Positions 9,101 through 18,539 are shown, counted from the stretch's first letter. The stretch: 18,539 bases of DNA from an uncultured Bacilli bacterium (GCA_904501665.1 CAJGBT010000017.1:1-18539); one strand, 5' to 3'. Numbers and translations are program-made. The notes: generated from the sequence alone by a model not told the origin.

Positions 9101-11509
9101 TTTAATTCAATTGTTAATACAAATGGAAAATTATCTAGTCCATTACTTAGTTGTCGTGATGTAACTATTGATAATGTTAACGGAAAACTATCAGCAACAA
9201 TAATTTTAAAAGGTTCATATTTTAATGAAAATAACAAATATATAAAAAACGATAGTAATGGAAAACCATTTTTATTTACTTTTTCTGGTTTTAATTCCAC
9301 ATATCCTACAACAATAAACAAACAAATAAAAATTGAAAACCTAATTGATCCTAATGATGCTAACAGTGCAAAAGTTGTATCAAACCAATTAAATGATTGA
9401 TCACAAAAAGTTGATGGTGTTAACCCAACTAGTACATTAGATTTAGATTTTCTTAAAAAAGTAATTAGAAAAAATATGTTATTATTTATCACTAACCCAT
9501 ATAAAGAATATTTATTTAATGAAGAAAATTATTTTCAAATTACTAATCCTGACTTAAATTATAAAGAGGGGAAAATTACTTTTGATTTAACATTAAATTA
9601 TTTTTATAATAATGTAGATGCTTATCCAATTAGTCCAGGTATCAATTATCCTGGTCCATATCCAAGTCTAAACAATTCTGCTACTATAACATTAATTGGT
9701 TTTGAAAGAAAAAATGCAACTAGTGTTTCACCAGACCCAATTGATATAAATAATTTTGATCAAAATTTAGCTAAATTTTCATCTCAAGCTATGACAAATC
9801 AAAAGGATGCTTTAAAATCATCAATTGTTAATAATGTCTCATTTTTAAATAATATTTTTCGTAATTTACCTTCTACTTATAATTTAAATCTTTCAGATAA
9901 TCCAGAAGTAACTAAAGAGTATATAGATGATAATTTAACAATTAAAATTGAACCTAGAGGTGGTGATGATGGATCTATAAATGTCTATTTTAATTTAAAA
10001 AATATTTTTATTGAAGATGAAAAAAAACCAAACACAATTATTATTGGTAATAAAGATTTAGGCCCTATTACTATTAAAGGTTTTAAGGAATCATCACAAA
10101 CTTCTTTTACTAGTACAAATTCAAATTATTGAGATCTAGACCCTAATGTTGTTGCTAATGAGAAAATAGCTTATTGGTCTGAACAAGATAATAAAAAAGA
10201 AACATTAGAAAATATTTTAAATAAAAAAGAAATTATCACTAAATTTACTAACAATTTAGTTTATAACGAAAATGGTGATATTAAATCACGTATTAAAATT
10301 GTTGAAGGATCAGATATGGAAATTAAAGCTAAAGATGGAACTATCAAGTGTAGCATATATATATCTCCTTACTATGACAAAAAGGGGGTTGAACAAGATG
10401 ATGCAAATAATAAATTAGAAAATTTAACATTAAGAAATTTTCCACAACAAAATCCTACTCAGCAAAATAATGCTGTTATTTATACTTCTGAATTAGTTAA
10501 AGACAAGAAAAATGATGATGTTCAAGATCCGATATTTGGTAAAAAATGTAATTCATCATTTTTAGATGAGTTACTTGATAAAAATCCAACAGAGCAAAAT
10601 AAAGTTAAATTATTAAATGAGTGACTAAAAGATCAATTACTAACTACTGCAGGTAATCAATTAATAATCAACAAGATGTTGTTTAATGTTATAGCAGATG
10701 ATATTTCTATTCCAACAGAAGAAACTAAAACTACTTTAGAAGATATACAATTGATATCATCAAATGATTTTAATGGTTCCTTGAATTTTAAAATAAAAAT
10801 TAAAAACTTTTTTAATAAAGATGGAAATTGAACTAATGGATCAACATGATTAGATAATGAAACTTTTTCAATTTATCAATTAAATAAAGTTCAAAAAACA
10901 AATTTAACAAAAATTGAGGCAAATGTTACTGATGTTGGTTTAGTTTATAAAAATGATTATCAACATTCAACGATTTCTTTTAATCCATCACTTGAAGCGT
11001 CAGAATTTTTAAATCAAATTTTTCGTCCTAATGTAATTATCGAGTTTCAACAATTCCTTCAAAATAAATGTGTGATTGAAAAAGGTTTATTTGGAACTAA
11101 TGCTATTTTTGGTCTTGAGTCTCATATTCCTAATAATTTTAAAAACCTTTCATTAGTAATTGGAGATCGTGTTGAAAATCCACCTTTTGCTAATGAGATT
11201 AAGAACTTTATAACAGCTGATGATTCAGATGGAACTATTAGCATAAAAGTTACCTATCAAAATGTTTATGAGAAGGCAAAGGAAACAGTAATTACTGATT
11301 CCGGGGATGATAAAACAAGCATTAAATTAATTTCATTAGATGATACTCCAACAACCAAAACTATGGTAATTAAAATTAATGGTTTTAAAAAGAACAACCA
11401 AACTAAGGATTTAATTGTTTTAATTTCAATTATTATTGGTTCAATTGGTTTTATCTTATTATTATGTGTATTAATTTGATTTATCATTAAAAAAGCTAGG
11501 AGCTTATAG
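6149..11509 (+). CDS. giant repeat-containing surface protein, anchored at both ends
   Basis: One frame of 1786 residues, with about eight or more TGA codons read as Trp. The N-terminus is basic (KKIRKIFNKK), then a hydrophobic segment at about 15-36 with no lipobox Cys, so it is a signal anchor or a non-lipoprotein signal peptide. The C-terminus has a membrane helix at about 1755-1780 followed by KKARSL. Nearly the whole protein should therefore be outside the cell. The ectodomain is about twelve worn repeats, each a helical part (often starting xASDFI or similar) followed by beta strands around a YY or F motif and closing with IxGFK. This resembles the 'lipoprotein-associated type-17' domain of mycoplasma surface proteins, a match made from memory. 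ATG 6149 is favoured for its signal-like N-terminus and a nearby GGA; the frame is open further up, to an ATG at 6056. Adhesion or immune exposure is likely but inferred. Confidence 0.85.
6640..11400 (+). repeat. about twelve degenerate ~135-residue domain repeats
   Basis: The beta-rich half of each unit can be seen starting near 6640, 7010, 7430, 7850, 8270, 8755, 9145, 9530, 9920, 10300, 10735 and 11205, a spacing of about 370-485 bases. Typical closing motifs are VLDGFKKAS, STKIKGFQ, TITIRGFK, TFSGFNS, TLIGFERK, TIKGFKE and KINGFKK. Units near 7010, 7430, 8270 and 10300 are the most decayed. Similarity is at protein level only; DNA copies are not obvious, so the duplication is old. Confidence 0.7.
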
Positions 11510-11511
11510 TA

Positions 11512-12303
11512 ATGCAAAAAGAACATAGGATTACCACTGCTATTGTTAGAAAACCGCCTCAAAGCTTTAAAAACATTTTAACCAAGAATCCTTATTTAAA
11601 CAAACCTGATTGAGACTTAGCAATAAGAGAACATAAACGTTATGTAACTGCTCTTGAAGATGCTGGTGTAGAAAAAATTATTGAAATGGATTTGAAGGAA
11701 GATTTTCCATTATCAATGGCTGTTGAAGATGTAGCTATTATTTTTCCTGGTGAATGTGTGATTATAACAAACAATAATGATAAAACTAGAATAAATGAAG
11801 CTAACGATATTAAAGAATACATTATGAAAAATTTTCCAAAAGACCAAATTCATACATTTAATAATCGAAGCAAAATAAGAGGCGCAGATGTTCTTATCAT
11901 TGGTAATAATGTTTTTGTAGGTGTTTCATCCTTTACTAACAGCAAAGGAATTAAATCTTTAACAAAAATTTTAAAAAAATATAATAAACAAGTAGTTCAA
12001 ATTAATACTTATGATTTTCTTTATTTAAAAGCTGGAATCTCATATATTGGTGATAATACTATCTTGATTGCTGAACAATTAGTAAACAAAAATCAATTTC
12101 AAACATTTAAACGGATTATTGTTCCAAAAGATGAACTATATGCTATTAATTCTTTTTCAGTTAATGGAAAAGTTATTATTCCAATGGGATATCCTCGCAC
12201 TTTAGCTGCAATTAGGAAACTAGGATTTAAACCTATTGCATTAAACCTATCAGAATTTAAAAAAATTGATATTGGTTCTAGTTTACTATCACTAAGATAT
12301 TAA
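11512..12303 (+). CDS. dimethylargininase (DDAH)-family protein lacking catalytic residues
   Basis: 263 residues that align over the full length with bacterial N(G),N(G)-dimethylarginine dimethylaminohydrolase, which normally releases citrulline and dimethylamine. Kept features include the N-terminal VRKP, AVED (substrate-site Asp), GADVLIIGNNVFVG, MGYPRT and the C-terminal KIDxGxSxxSLR. The catalytic residues of the Pseudomonas enzyme (C249, H162, E114) correspond here to Leu258, Tyr171 and Arg123. The only Cys is in GECV, far from the active-site position. The frame is intact and the fold motifs are conserved, so this looks like a pseudoenzyme, perhaps an arginine-derivative binder or structural protein, rather than a decaying gene. 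AGGAG at 11498-11502, inside the end of the giant gene, is its ribosome site; the two are probably co-transcribed. Its end overlaps the convergent nuclease gene by 12 bases. Confidence 0.85.
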
Positions 12304-14211
12304 TTTTTTAATAAATAATTCAATTGCAATCATTACCCTAACATCATTCTCACAATATGTTTTTAAATCTTTTACTAAATTATTTCATTCAGCTTGATTA
12401 TTTTCTTTTTCCAAAAAATAAAAAAATGTTTTGTTTTGACAAATTTGTCCATTACTAATGGCAAGATCATGATAATCAATACATTTTGCACTAGTGAAAA
12501 ATTCGTGATAATTTGCTTCAATAAAAGGAAGAATTTTTTTAATAGAATAATAACCACCTAATGATTTAATTAAAATTATAATACCTAGTTTACTACTAAA
12601 TTTAAAGAAATCAGCAAGATCAACTAAGTTATTAACAATTTCAAAAATTTTAGTAGAATAAGCTTTTTCATTTATAAATTTTTCTATTTCACATAAACGA
12701 GTTTTTTCAAAACTTTGATTAAATACAATATAGGAAGAGTCATTACCATTATATAAATCATCAATCACTTGTTTATATTTATCAATAGTAATTGCTCGTG
12801 GATTAATTACAATATTATTGCATTTAATAGCATCAAAGTTTTTTCAATCATCTTCACCATTAATTTTAATAATTGAACATTGTGTAACCATTTGTGTAAA
12901 AGGTAATGTGTTGTCAAAAGAACGAATAGATGAGTTGATGGTTTCAAAATCAAAATAAACTCTTTTGTTTTTAATAGTTGAAAATAAAATTTTTGCTTGT
13001 GCTTTTTTCACTACTATTTTTTCTTCATTATTTGTTTCACATAAGGCTACAATCTCCTTTTTTGTATTTTTAGCATAATCTAATACATTAATGTTTTTTT
13101 CTAAATTAATTAATCGTTTAGAGCTCATATCAACAAAATTACCACTATATTTAAATAACTTATACCCTTTTGCTAAATATAGATTTTTTAATAAAGGGAA
13201 AAGTTCAGAATTTTTAACATCATTTTTATCATTAGGGTGCGGGATTATATTTTTACAAATAAGATTGGGTTGTATTTGTAAATTAATTAAATGATTAACT
13301 AATTGTTCAATAACATTTTTAAAATTAGTAAAAATTTTATTAAAAAAAAGCATTGATTTAGATATTGCATTTTTTGCAATTGCATTTTCTTCTAGTTCAA
13401 ATCTAGCTTCTAAATCTTCGAGTGAATCATAGCAAATGCTATTTATCGATACAAAAGCATCCATTCCATTTGTAGTTGAATTCATTCCAATTTTTACTAA
13501 TTGTTTTCGTTCAATTGTTCATTCTTTTTTGATGGTAACACTTTTATTAAAATTAAAATAACTAGTTAAAATCAATGGTAATTCATATTTATTAGCATAA
13601 CAGTATTTAACTAAACATAGTTTAAAATCAAGATCAAAGTCATCAAGGTAAGCAATAGACCTTAAAACTTTAGCTTGAAAATACATATCTAAAGCATGAT
13701 GTCTTCTAGCAGTTGTAGTCCCTTTGGTTTCAATCAAAATAATTTGATCACCTATTTTAACAATAGCATCTGGTTTAGTTATTAAATTTTCACTAATAAA
13801 AACAGCCTGAAAAAGAATAATATTTTCATTTTCTAACAATAATTTTTTAGTGTACTCTGCTTTTTGTTCTAAATCAAAATTTTTTTTAATCTCATCTAAG
13901 TCAAGTACACATTTAATATTTTGATATTGTTCTTTAATAAATATTCTTGATTTATTATCAATAAAGATACCTTCTTGAATATGGGGATTCATTAAATCAA
14001 TTTTTTTATTGTTTAAAAGTAATTCTTTATATGCATCATAATAATCTATATCTAATTCTTCATTTTCTTCTTCTTCATCATCATCATTTGCTAATGATGT
14101 TTCTAACTGGATGGCAGTTTCAATTTCAGCATTTGTGAAGAATCATAAACTTGGTTGCTTAGTATAAAAATCTAAAAAATTATATTTATTAATGTAAATA
14201 CTTTTTTTCAT
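12292..14211 (-). CDS. two-nuclease-domain protein, DUF2779 type
   Basis: 639 residues. The N-terminal half holds a PD-(D/E)xK nuclease core (Cas4/RecB-like): PDA with Asp148, then IETKG with Glu161 and Lys163, followed by a helix with MYFQAK. The C-terminal part carries a DnaQ-like 3'-5' exonuclease core: YFDFET (Asp421, Glu423), VFNQSFEKTRL at about 496-506, and YCENDV with the YxxxD pair Tyr619/Asp623. This arrangement is that of proteins annotated DUF2779, whose role is not established; DNA or RNA processing is likely. An acidic run (DDDEEEEN) lies near the N-terminus. Several TGA codons are Trp. It is the last gene of the pst-rbfA unit, starting two bases after the previous stop without a Shine-Dalgarno, so it probably depends on translational coupling. 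TAG 12292-12294 ends it inside the DDAH-like gene. Confidence 0.85.
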
Positions 14212-14213
14212 TT

Positions 14214-14654
14214 TTAAAAGTAATTATTGTTATTAGTAACTGCTGATCTTAGAAAGAGAATTAAAGCAATTAAAGCAAGCAATAATGCTAGAAAGGCAAT
14301 AATCCACATAAAAAAATGGAAAAACTTGGATTTTGATGTTTGGTTAATTCCTATAATCCAAAAAGCAGCTAAAACAATAAAAGGGGCAACAATAAGCCCA
14401 AAAACAATATAAGTTAAAATACTAGAAGCATTTACAAAAGACGCAACATTTAATTGATGTAAATTTTTATATAAATCAGTATTAGCATTTAAACTATTAG
14501 AAGTATTAGGGCCAAAATTCAAAATTAGCATCAAAACTATAATTGCAATTGTAAAAGCAACAAACATCACCATTAAAGTGCGAACCCAAGACTTTTTAAC
14601 TCCTTTTGGTTGGTTTAAAAAAATACCAATATTTTCAATTAACTTAGTTTTCAT
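14214..14654 (-). CDS. small three-helix membrane protein of unknown function
   Basis: 146 residues with three hydrophobic helices at about 26-47, 78-102 and 112-136. Its N-terminus is basic and its tail is NNNNYF. The stretch between helices 1 and 2 (about 48-77) is polar and rich in Asn, probably outside the cell if the basic N-terminus is inside. I do not recognise a family. It starts two bases after the rbfA stop, with a GAAGAAAA stretch as a weak ribosome site, and ends two bases before the nuclease gene, so it belongs to the same message. Its position directly before a nuclease could mean a functional pair, but nothing in the sequence proves it. Confidence 0.75.
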   Translation of the reverse strand: MKTKLIENIGIFLNQPKGVKKSWVRTLMVMFVAFTIAIIVLMLILNFGPNTSNSLNANTDLYKNLHQLNVASFVNASSILTYIVFGLIVAPFIVLAAFWIIGINQTSKSKFFHFFMWIIAFLALLLALIALILFLRSAVTNNNNYF

Positions 14655-14656
14655 AA

Positions 14657-15004
14657 TTATTTTTCTTCATGTAATTTTCTTATTATTTTATCAATATTTT
14701 TAGCATAATCAATTGTTTTATCAATTTCAAAAATAATTCTTGGTGATTTGTAAGTACTAATACTACTAGCTATTTTACTTCTAAATAAACCACTGATTTT
14801 ATTTAAGGCTTCAACAACCTTTGGAATTTTATTTCGATCCTGACAATCAACATAAGCTTTTAAGATGGATAATTCATTACTTAATTTTACATAAGTTATA
14901 CGTCCAAGTTTTGCTATTCTATCATTAACTTCTAAAACAATAGTTCGATTGATAATATTTAAAATTTGAGATTCTAATCTTTGAATTTTAATTTTATTTG
15001 CCAT
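14657..15004 (-). CDS. rbfA: ribosome-binding factor A
   Basis: 115 residues, the normal length for RbfA, a small KH-like protein that binds the 30S subunit and helps mature the 5' end of 16S rRNA. The pattern fits the family: an N-terminal helix with RLESQILNIINR, then strands ITYVKLSNELSILKAYVDC, a helix with VVEALNKISGLFRSKIASSI, and a final strand SPRIIFEID. AAAGGA at about 15016-15021, eleven bases before ATG 15004, is a clear ribosome site. It lies one base after the permease stop, an unusual place for rbfA, which in many bacteria sits with infB, nusA or truB. Confidence 0.88.
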   Translation of the reverse strand: MANKIKIQRLESQILNIINRTIVLEVNDRIAKLGRITYVKLSNELSILKAYVDCQDRNKIPKVVEALNKISGLFRSKIASSISTYKSPRIIFEIDKTIDYAKNIDKIIRKLHEEK

Positions 15005-15005
15005 C

Positions 15006-17156
15006 TTATAATATATCCTTTATAAATTGTGGTTCTTTTAATAATAATAACTTATCTCTTGATATATATTTTATAAATAATAATTTATTTTTATAAAAAG
15101 TTAATTTATTTTGCTTTTTGTTTAACTTTAATTTTTCAGCTTGTTCATATGAAAGATATAATGTTCTATTAATTATTTGACTGTGATATTCACTAAAATC
15201 TACTTCACTTAAAAATGTATTAAATAAATTCATGAAGAAATTTATCAAGTTATTTTTAACTTTTTTACTATTAGGAATCAAATAATAACCAATTCAAATT
15301 AAAACAATAATTAAAACAAAAGCTACAAGGGCACATTCATATGAAATTGATTGAAAAGCATTAATATCACTTGATGATAATTGAGCATAAATCCTAGTAG
15401 TTAAAGTTTGACCTGGCATTAATAACCCAATAGCACTCGACGAACTTAATCCAGCTGTTAAATATAATGGAGCAGTTTCAGCAATAATTCTACTAACTGC
15501 AAATATTACTGCTGAAGATAATGATTTAATTGAAGAAGGAATAACAACTTTTCAAATAGTTGTTCATTTACTACACCCTAAAGCATAAGAATTAATTCTA
15601 ATATCAATTGGTATACTAGCAAGAGATTGTTGAATAGTTCTAATTAATGTAGGCAAAATTACTATTGAAATAGTTAATGCTCCAGCAAGCAATGATTTTC
15701 CCATACTACCTGCAATTGTTAAACCAAATATTTCAATAAAAACAGTTAAACCAAACATCCCAAAAATAATACTTGGACTAGATCCTAAAGAATCAATAAA
15801 AAATAAAATAATTTTTTTAGACCTTCCTTCTTTAGCAAATTCATTTAAATAAATAGAAGCAAATAGACCAATTGGGAAAGCTAGTGAAAGTGAAAAAATA
15901 ATAATGATTAAAGTATTAATAATAGCTTGTCCAGTTGTATTGATACCAAAATTAAAAATTGTTGATCCATTGCCTGTTGAACTGAAACCATTAATTAAAA
16001 TATCAAGACTTATTCATATCAAAAAGCCAAAAGTAATAAAAGTAGATAAAACTTCTAATGAAATATATCAATATGTTTTTAGGTGTAAAACTTTTTTTTG
16101 TTTTATTCGATAAGAAATAAAGTCTTCAACTTGAATATTATTTTCTAAGTTATTAATATTCTTTTTTTTATAAAGTAAATTACTAATATTTAAAGAAATT
16201 TTATTAGGGATAAAATAAACTATTTTTTCAACAATAGAAAGAAACTTATTAGTTTTATTTTTACGATTTTTAGTGATGAATAAAATTAGTGTATTTAATA
16301 ACATTACAAAAATAAATAAGAAGATTCCAAATGCATATAAAACACCTCTAGTTGCTTCACCACCAGTTTCTGAAAACATATTAGTAGCTATAATTGAACC
16401 CAAAGTACCTAAACTAGATGATAATGTCTTTCCAATACCGTCATTCAAAATTGAATAACTTTCACTAGTCAAAATCATTGATAAAGCCATTGTTTCACCA
16501 ATAGCTCTTCCTAATGCTATAACAACAGCTACAATAATTCCACTTCTAGCCTTGCGTTTATAAATTTGATAAATAGCTTTTGTTCTTGTTGTACCTAAAC
16601 CTATTGGATTAAAAATTAATTCATTTGAAATACCATTATATGTATTTAAAACCATTGCAACTATGGTAGGCAGAATCATAAATGTTAACATAATAATAGC
16701 ATTGATAATGGAATAAATTAGTTCTACATTAAAAATCTTGGTTACTATAGGACCTAAAGAATTAATAGCAAATAAACCAAAAATAACTGAAGGAATACCA
16801 GATAATGATTGAACCAAAATAGAAGCAAATTTTTGATATTTATTTTTTAATCTAAATTTAATAAATGTTGCAGTTTTAATAGCAATTGGTGTTGCTATTA
16901 ATAAGCTACCTAAACTCACTAATAAAGTTATTGATAGAGGAGCTCAAATTGACACCTTTCCTTCGCTAATGTTAAATTTTAATGTTCCCAACATCTTATC
17001 TAATCCATATTGTTGAAAACCTGGAATAGCAGAAATAATGATAAAGATAATAATTAAAGCAAAAATTAAAACTAAGAATCAAGCTAAGCATGAACTCAAA
17101 TACTTTAGAATCTTATCTTTGTTTTTTTTAATATTTTTTTTAAAAACTAATGCCAT
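15006..17156 (-). CDS. pstA: fused phosphate ABC transporter permease PstC-PstA
   Basis: A single 716-residue frame joins both membrane subunits of the phosphate importer. Residues about 1-300 are the PstC half: a first helix at about 20-40, then the EAA-type loop with GLGTTRTKA near 186 and ALGRAIGETMAL near 214-225. A long cytoplasmic linker (about 300-362) leads to the PstA half, with its loop ALGCSK ending at 530 and SRIIAETAPLYLTAG near 556-570. A last helix at about 606-627 is followed by a basic tail of about 90 residues (628-716) with no motif I know. TGA at several points, including 363 and 531, is Trp. A fused permease is also annotated in M. genitalium and M. pneumoniae. It begins four bases after pstS; the expected pstB does not follow. 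Confidence 0.92.
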
Positions 17157-17160
17157 AATA

Positions 17161-18300
17161 TTAAGAACTTAGAGCTCCATAGGTAACTTGTTTACGACTC
17201 ATTATTAATTGATAGTCACTAACTCAAAAGTTACTATCAATTGTCATTGAATTATATTGTTCATTACTAATGGGAATTATTCCTAATTCATTGTATGTAG
17301 AATAAACCTTTGAATTTGGTTTTAAGGATTCAGTAATTACTCATTCTACTCAATTCTTAACATAATCATCTACTTTAATTGATGCTAATGTGTTCAATGG
17401 TCGATATCAATCATACCCATTAGTTACTGTATCTATACTTAATGAAATACCATTATATGTAGCAATTTTAAAGCCGCTATCTCTAATCTCATTTAAATTA
17501 CTTAATACAAATCCGCCAGATAAATAAGTGATTGCTCCTACTTTCGCATTTTTAATTTGCATTCAGGTTTCAATGTTAGATTCTTTAGTAGTAATAATTT
17601 CTTTTGAATATGAACCACTACTAATGGTTTGAATGGCATTGCTAGTTGCATCATCTTTAGTAAAGTTTAAATTAGTAGACTTAATAAAAGCCTCTGTTGT
17701 TCCTGATTTTACAGCCCCACCTGTTCTAGCATATGGTTTTAAGTTAGCACTAGAATTAATATTTTTATCTAAATCATGAAAAGAGATTTGTTTATTTCCA
17801 GAAAAAGCTTGAAATAAATTACCAATATTATCATTATTAATATCTAAAATGCTATCATCATTAAGTTTATAAATAATTGCAATTGAATCTCAACCAAGGG
17901 TAATAGTTTTAATTTTTTCCTTCTCTCATTGATTAGAAAATTTTCCACTTTGTTTAGAATTATTAGCAAAAGCTGGGGCTCCAGCCTCTTCAACAAAAGG
18001 GGTTCTTGAAACATTTCCTAGTTGTTTTTTATTATTTACAATTGCTTCAATCCCATTACCTGATCCTGTTGGTGAAACATTTAGGTCAATATTTGAATTT
18101 TGATTTTCTTGCTTATAAACTAAATTTAAACGTTCCATTAATGGAGCAATTGCTGAACTACCAGCAGCATATATAATTTTTAAATTGGTTCAATTAATGC
18201 ATAAGAGTGTTACAAGTGATATAAAAGCACAAAAACCAAGACACAATATTATATGTATCTTATATTTTTTAATGAAATTTCAAGCCACACTTGTTTTCAT
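17161..18300 (-). CDS. pstS: phosphate-binding protein of the Pst transporter
   Basis: 379 residues. A basic start and a hydrophobic segment at about 15-35 form a signal or anchor; Cys34 follows LVTLL, so a lipoprotein site is possible but atypical because Leu rather than Ala/Gly/Ser precedes the Cys. The phosphate pocket motifs are present: AAGSSAI at 45-51, GSGNGI shortly after, and ARTGGAVKSGTTEAF in the middle, matching the Arg/Ser/Gly-Thr binding loops of PstS. It should hold phosphate on the outer face of the membrane for the fused permease just downstream. Several TGA codons are Trp. The start ATG 18300 has no Shine-Dalgarno and lies about 13 bases from the predicted transcription start, so its leader is very short. 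It is the first gene of the five-gene unit. Confidence 0.9.
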
Positions 18301-18319
18301 TGTTTGGAATTTTAATTAA

Positions 18320-18328
18320 ATTATACCA
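18320..18328 (-). promoter_or_regulatory. extended -10 promoter of the pst unit
   Basis: On the minus strand TGGTATAAT is a perfect extended -10 (TGnTATAAT), 20 bases before the pstS ATG. No -35 is seen 17 bases upstream, which extended -10 promoters do not need. The predicted start of transcription, near 18313, leaves a leader of about 13 bases without a ribosome site. No PhoB-like box was recognised. Confidence 0.65.
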
Positions 18329-18410
18329 ATTTTAAATCAATATTTTATTATTAAAATAATAAAACGTATATATATAAGAACTTTGTTAAAAAAAATACAT
18401 TTTTGTTTAA

Positions 18411-18433
18411 TGGACCATCTTTTTGGACATACC
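18411..18433 (-). other. possible outer end of an insertion element
   Basis: The stretch TGGACCATCTTTTTGGACAT and its next bases lie just outside the transposase-like tail ending at 18441. It has the imperfect, TG-started look of IS3-type terminal repeats and repeats TGGAC internally. The other end is outside the window, so the repeat cannot be tested here. Confidence 0.25.
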
Positions 18434-18440
18434 ACTTCTG

Positions 18441-18539
18441 TTAATAATTATACAGTAGTTTAATTGCATCTTGTGGAGTCATATATCTATTTGCATATGG
18501 AATGTTTTCTTTCTCAAGTTCTGAGTAATAATGGTATCT
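18441..18539 (-). CDS. C-terminal fragment of a possible transposase (5' end outside window)
   Basis: An open minus-strand frame enters from the right edge and ends at TAA 18441-18443, giving 32 residues ending in RYMTPQDAIKLLYNY. The TP motif after an aromatic/Asn/Arg stretch, close to the C-terminus, is like the tails of DDE transposases of IS3/IS481 type. No catalytic residue is in view. It points toward pstS, and the pstS promoter lies about 110 bases further on. The tail differs from the fragment at 3-137, so they are probably not copies of the same element. The call is tentative. Confidence 0.35.
   Translation of the reverse strand, partial: RYHYYSELEKENIPYANRYMTPQDAIKLLYNY

Noticed and set aside
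9034..9492. Minus-strand frame of 152 residues inside the giant gene
   Set aside because: Antisense shadow in low-complexity AT-rich sequence, with no start signals.
11512..12303. Arginine deiminase of the energy-yielding pathway
   Set aside because: Too short for arginine deiminase and the motifs follow the DDAH branch; the catalytic Cys is also absent.
12292..14211. CRISPR-associated Cas4
   Set aside because: Only the nuclease core is shared. The protein has a second exonuclease domain, and no cas genes or CRISPR array are in the window.
15006..15281. Independent small gene of 91 residues
   Set aside because: It is in frame with and continuous to the fused permease; the leading codon is TTG inside the last membrane helix.

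Overview
The window comes from a low-GC mollicute (a Mycoplasma-type genome) that reads UGA as tryptophan. Nearly every gene stays open only if in-frame TGA codons are translated (for example in cmk, tkt, the phosphate permease, the DUF2779 nuclease and the giant surface protein), while TAA and TAG end the genes at sensible places. Genes are packed with gaps of a few bases or short overlaps. A fused PstC-PstA permease and a proline-rich protein recall the M. pneumoniae/M. genitalium side of the mollicutes, but the species cannot be fixed from the sequence.

Layout. (1) 1-240: the tail of a possible transposase, then a weak hairpin. (2) 241-2171, plus strand: tail-anchored protein of unknown function, cytidylate kinase (cmk), peptide deformylase (def), as one overlapping unit. 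(3) 2168-5099, minus strand: transketolase followed by a divergent 6-phosphofructokinase; the pfkA stop overlaps the def stop. (4) 5127-5970, minus strand: a proline-rich protein with a nearly perfect 96-bp tandem repeat, ending in a strong 14-bp hairpin terminator. (5) 5971-6148: divergent promoter region. (6) 6149-12303, plus strand: a 1786-residue surface protein built from about twelve degenerate beta-rich repeats, followed directly by a full-length dimethylargininase (DDAH) homologue whose catalytic Cys, His and Glu are all replaced. (7) 18300 down to 12292, minus strand: a five-gene unit of pstS, fused pstC-pstA, rbfA, a three-helix membrane protein and a two-nuclease-domain protein (DUF2779 type), with 1-4 nt gaps. 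No pstB lies beside the pst genes. (8) 18301-18539: an extended -10 promoter for pstS, then the tail of another possible transposase.

How it fits together: most of the window is housekeeping (nucleotide, sugar-phosphate and phosphate metabolism, N-terminal protein processing, ribosome maturation). The accessory, less explained part is the central block at 5.1-12.3 kb (proline-rich protein, giant repeat protein, DDAH pseudoenzyme), plus the nuclease and small membrane protein at the end of the pst unit. No tRNA, rRNA, CRISPR array or replication origin was seen, and no stretch longer than 300 bases lacks a gene.
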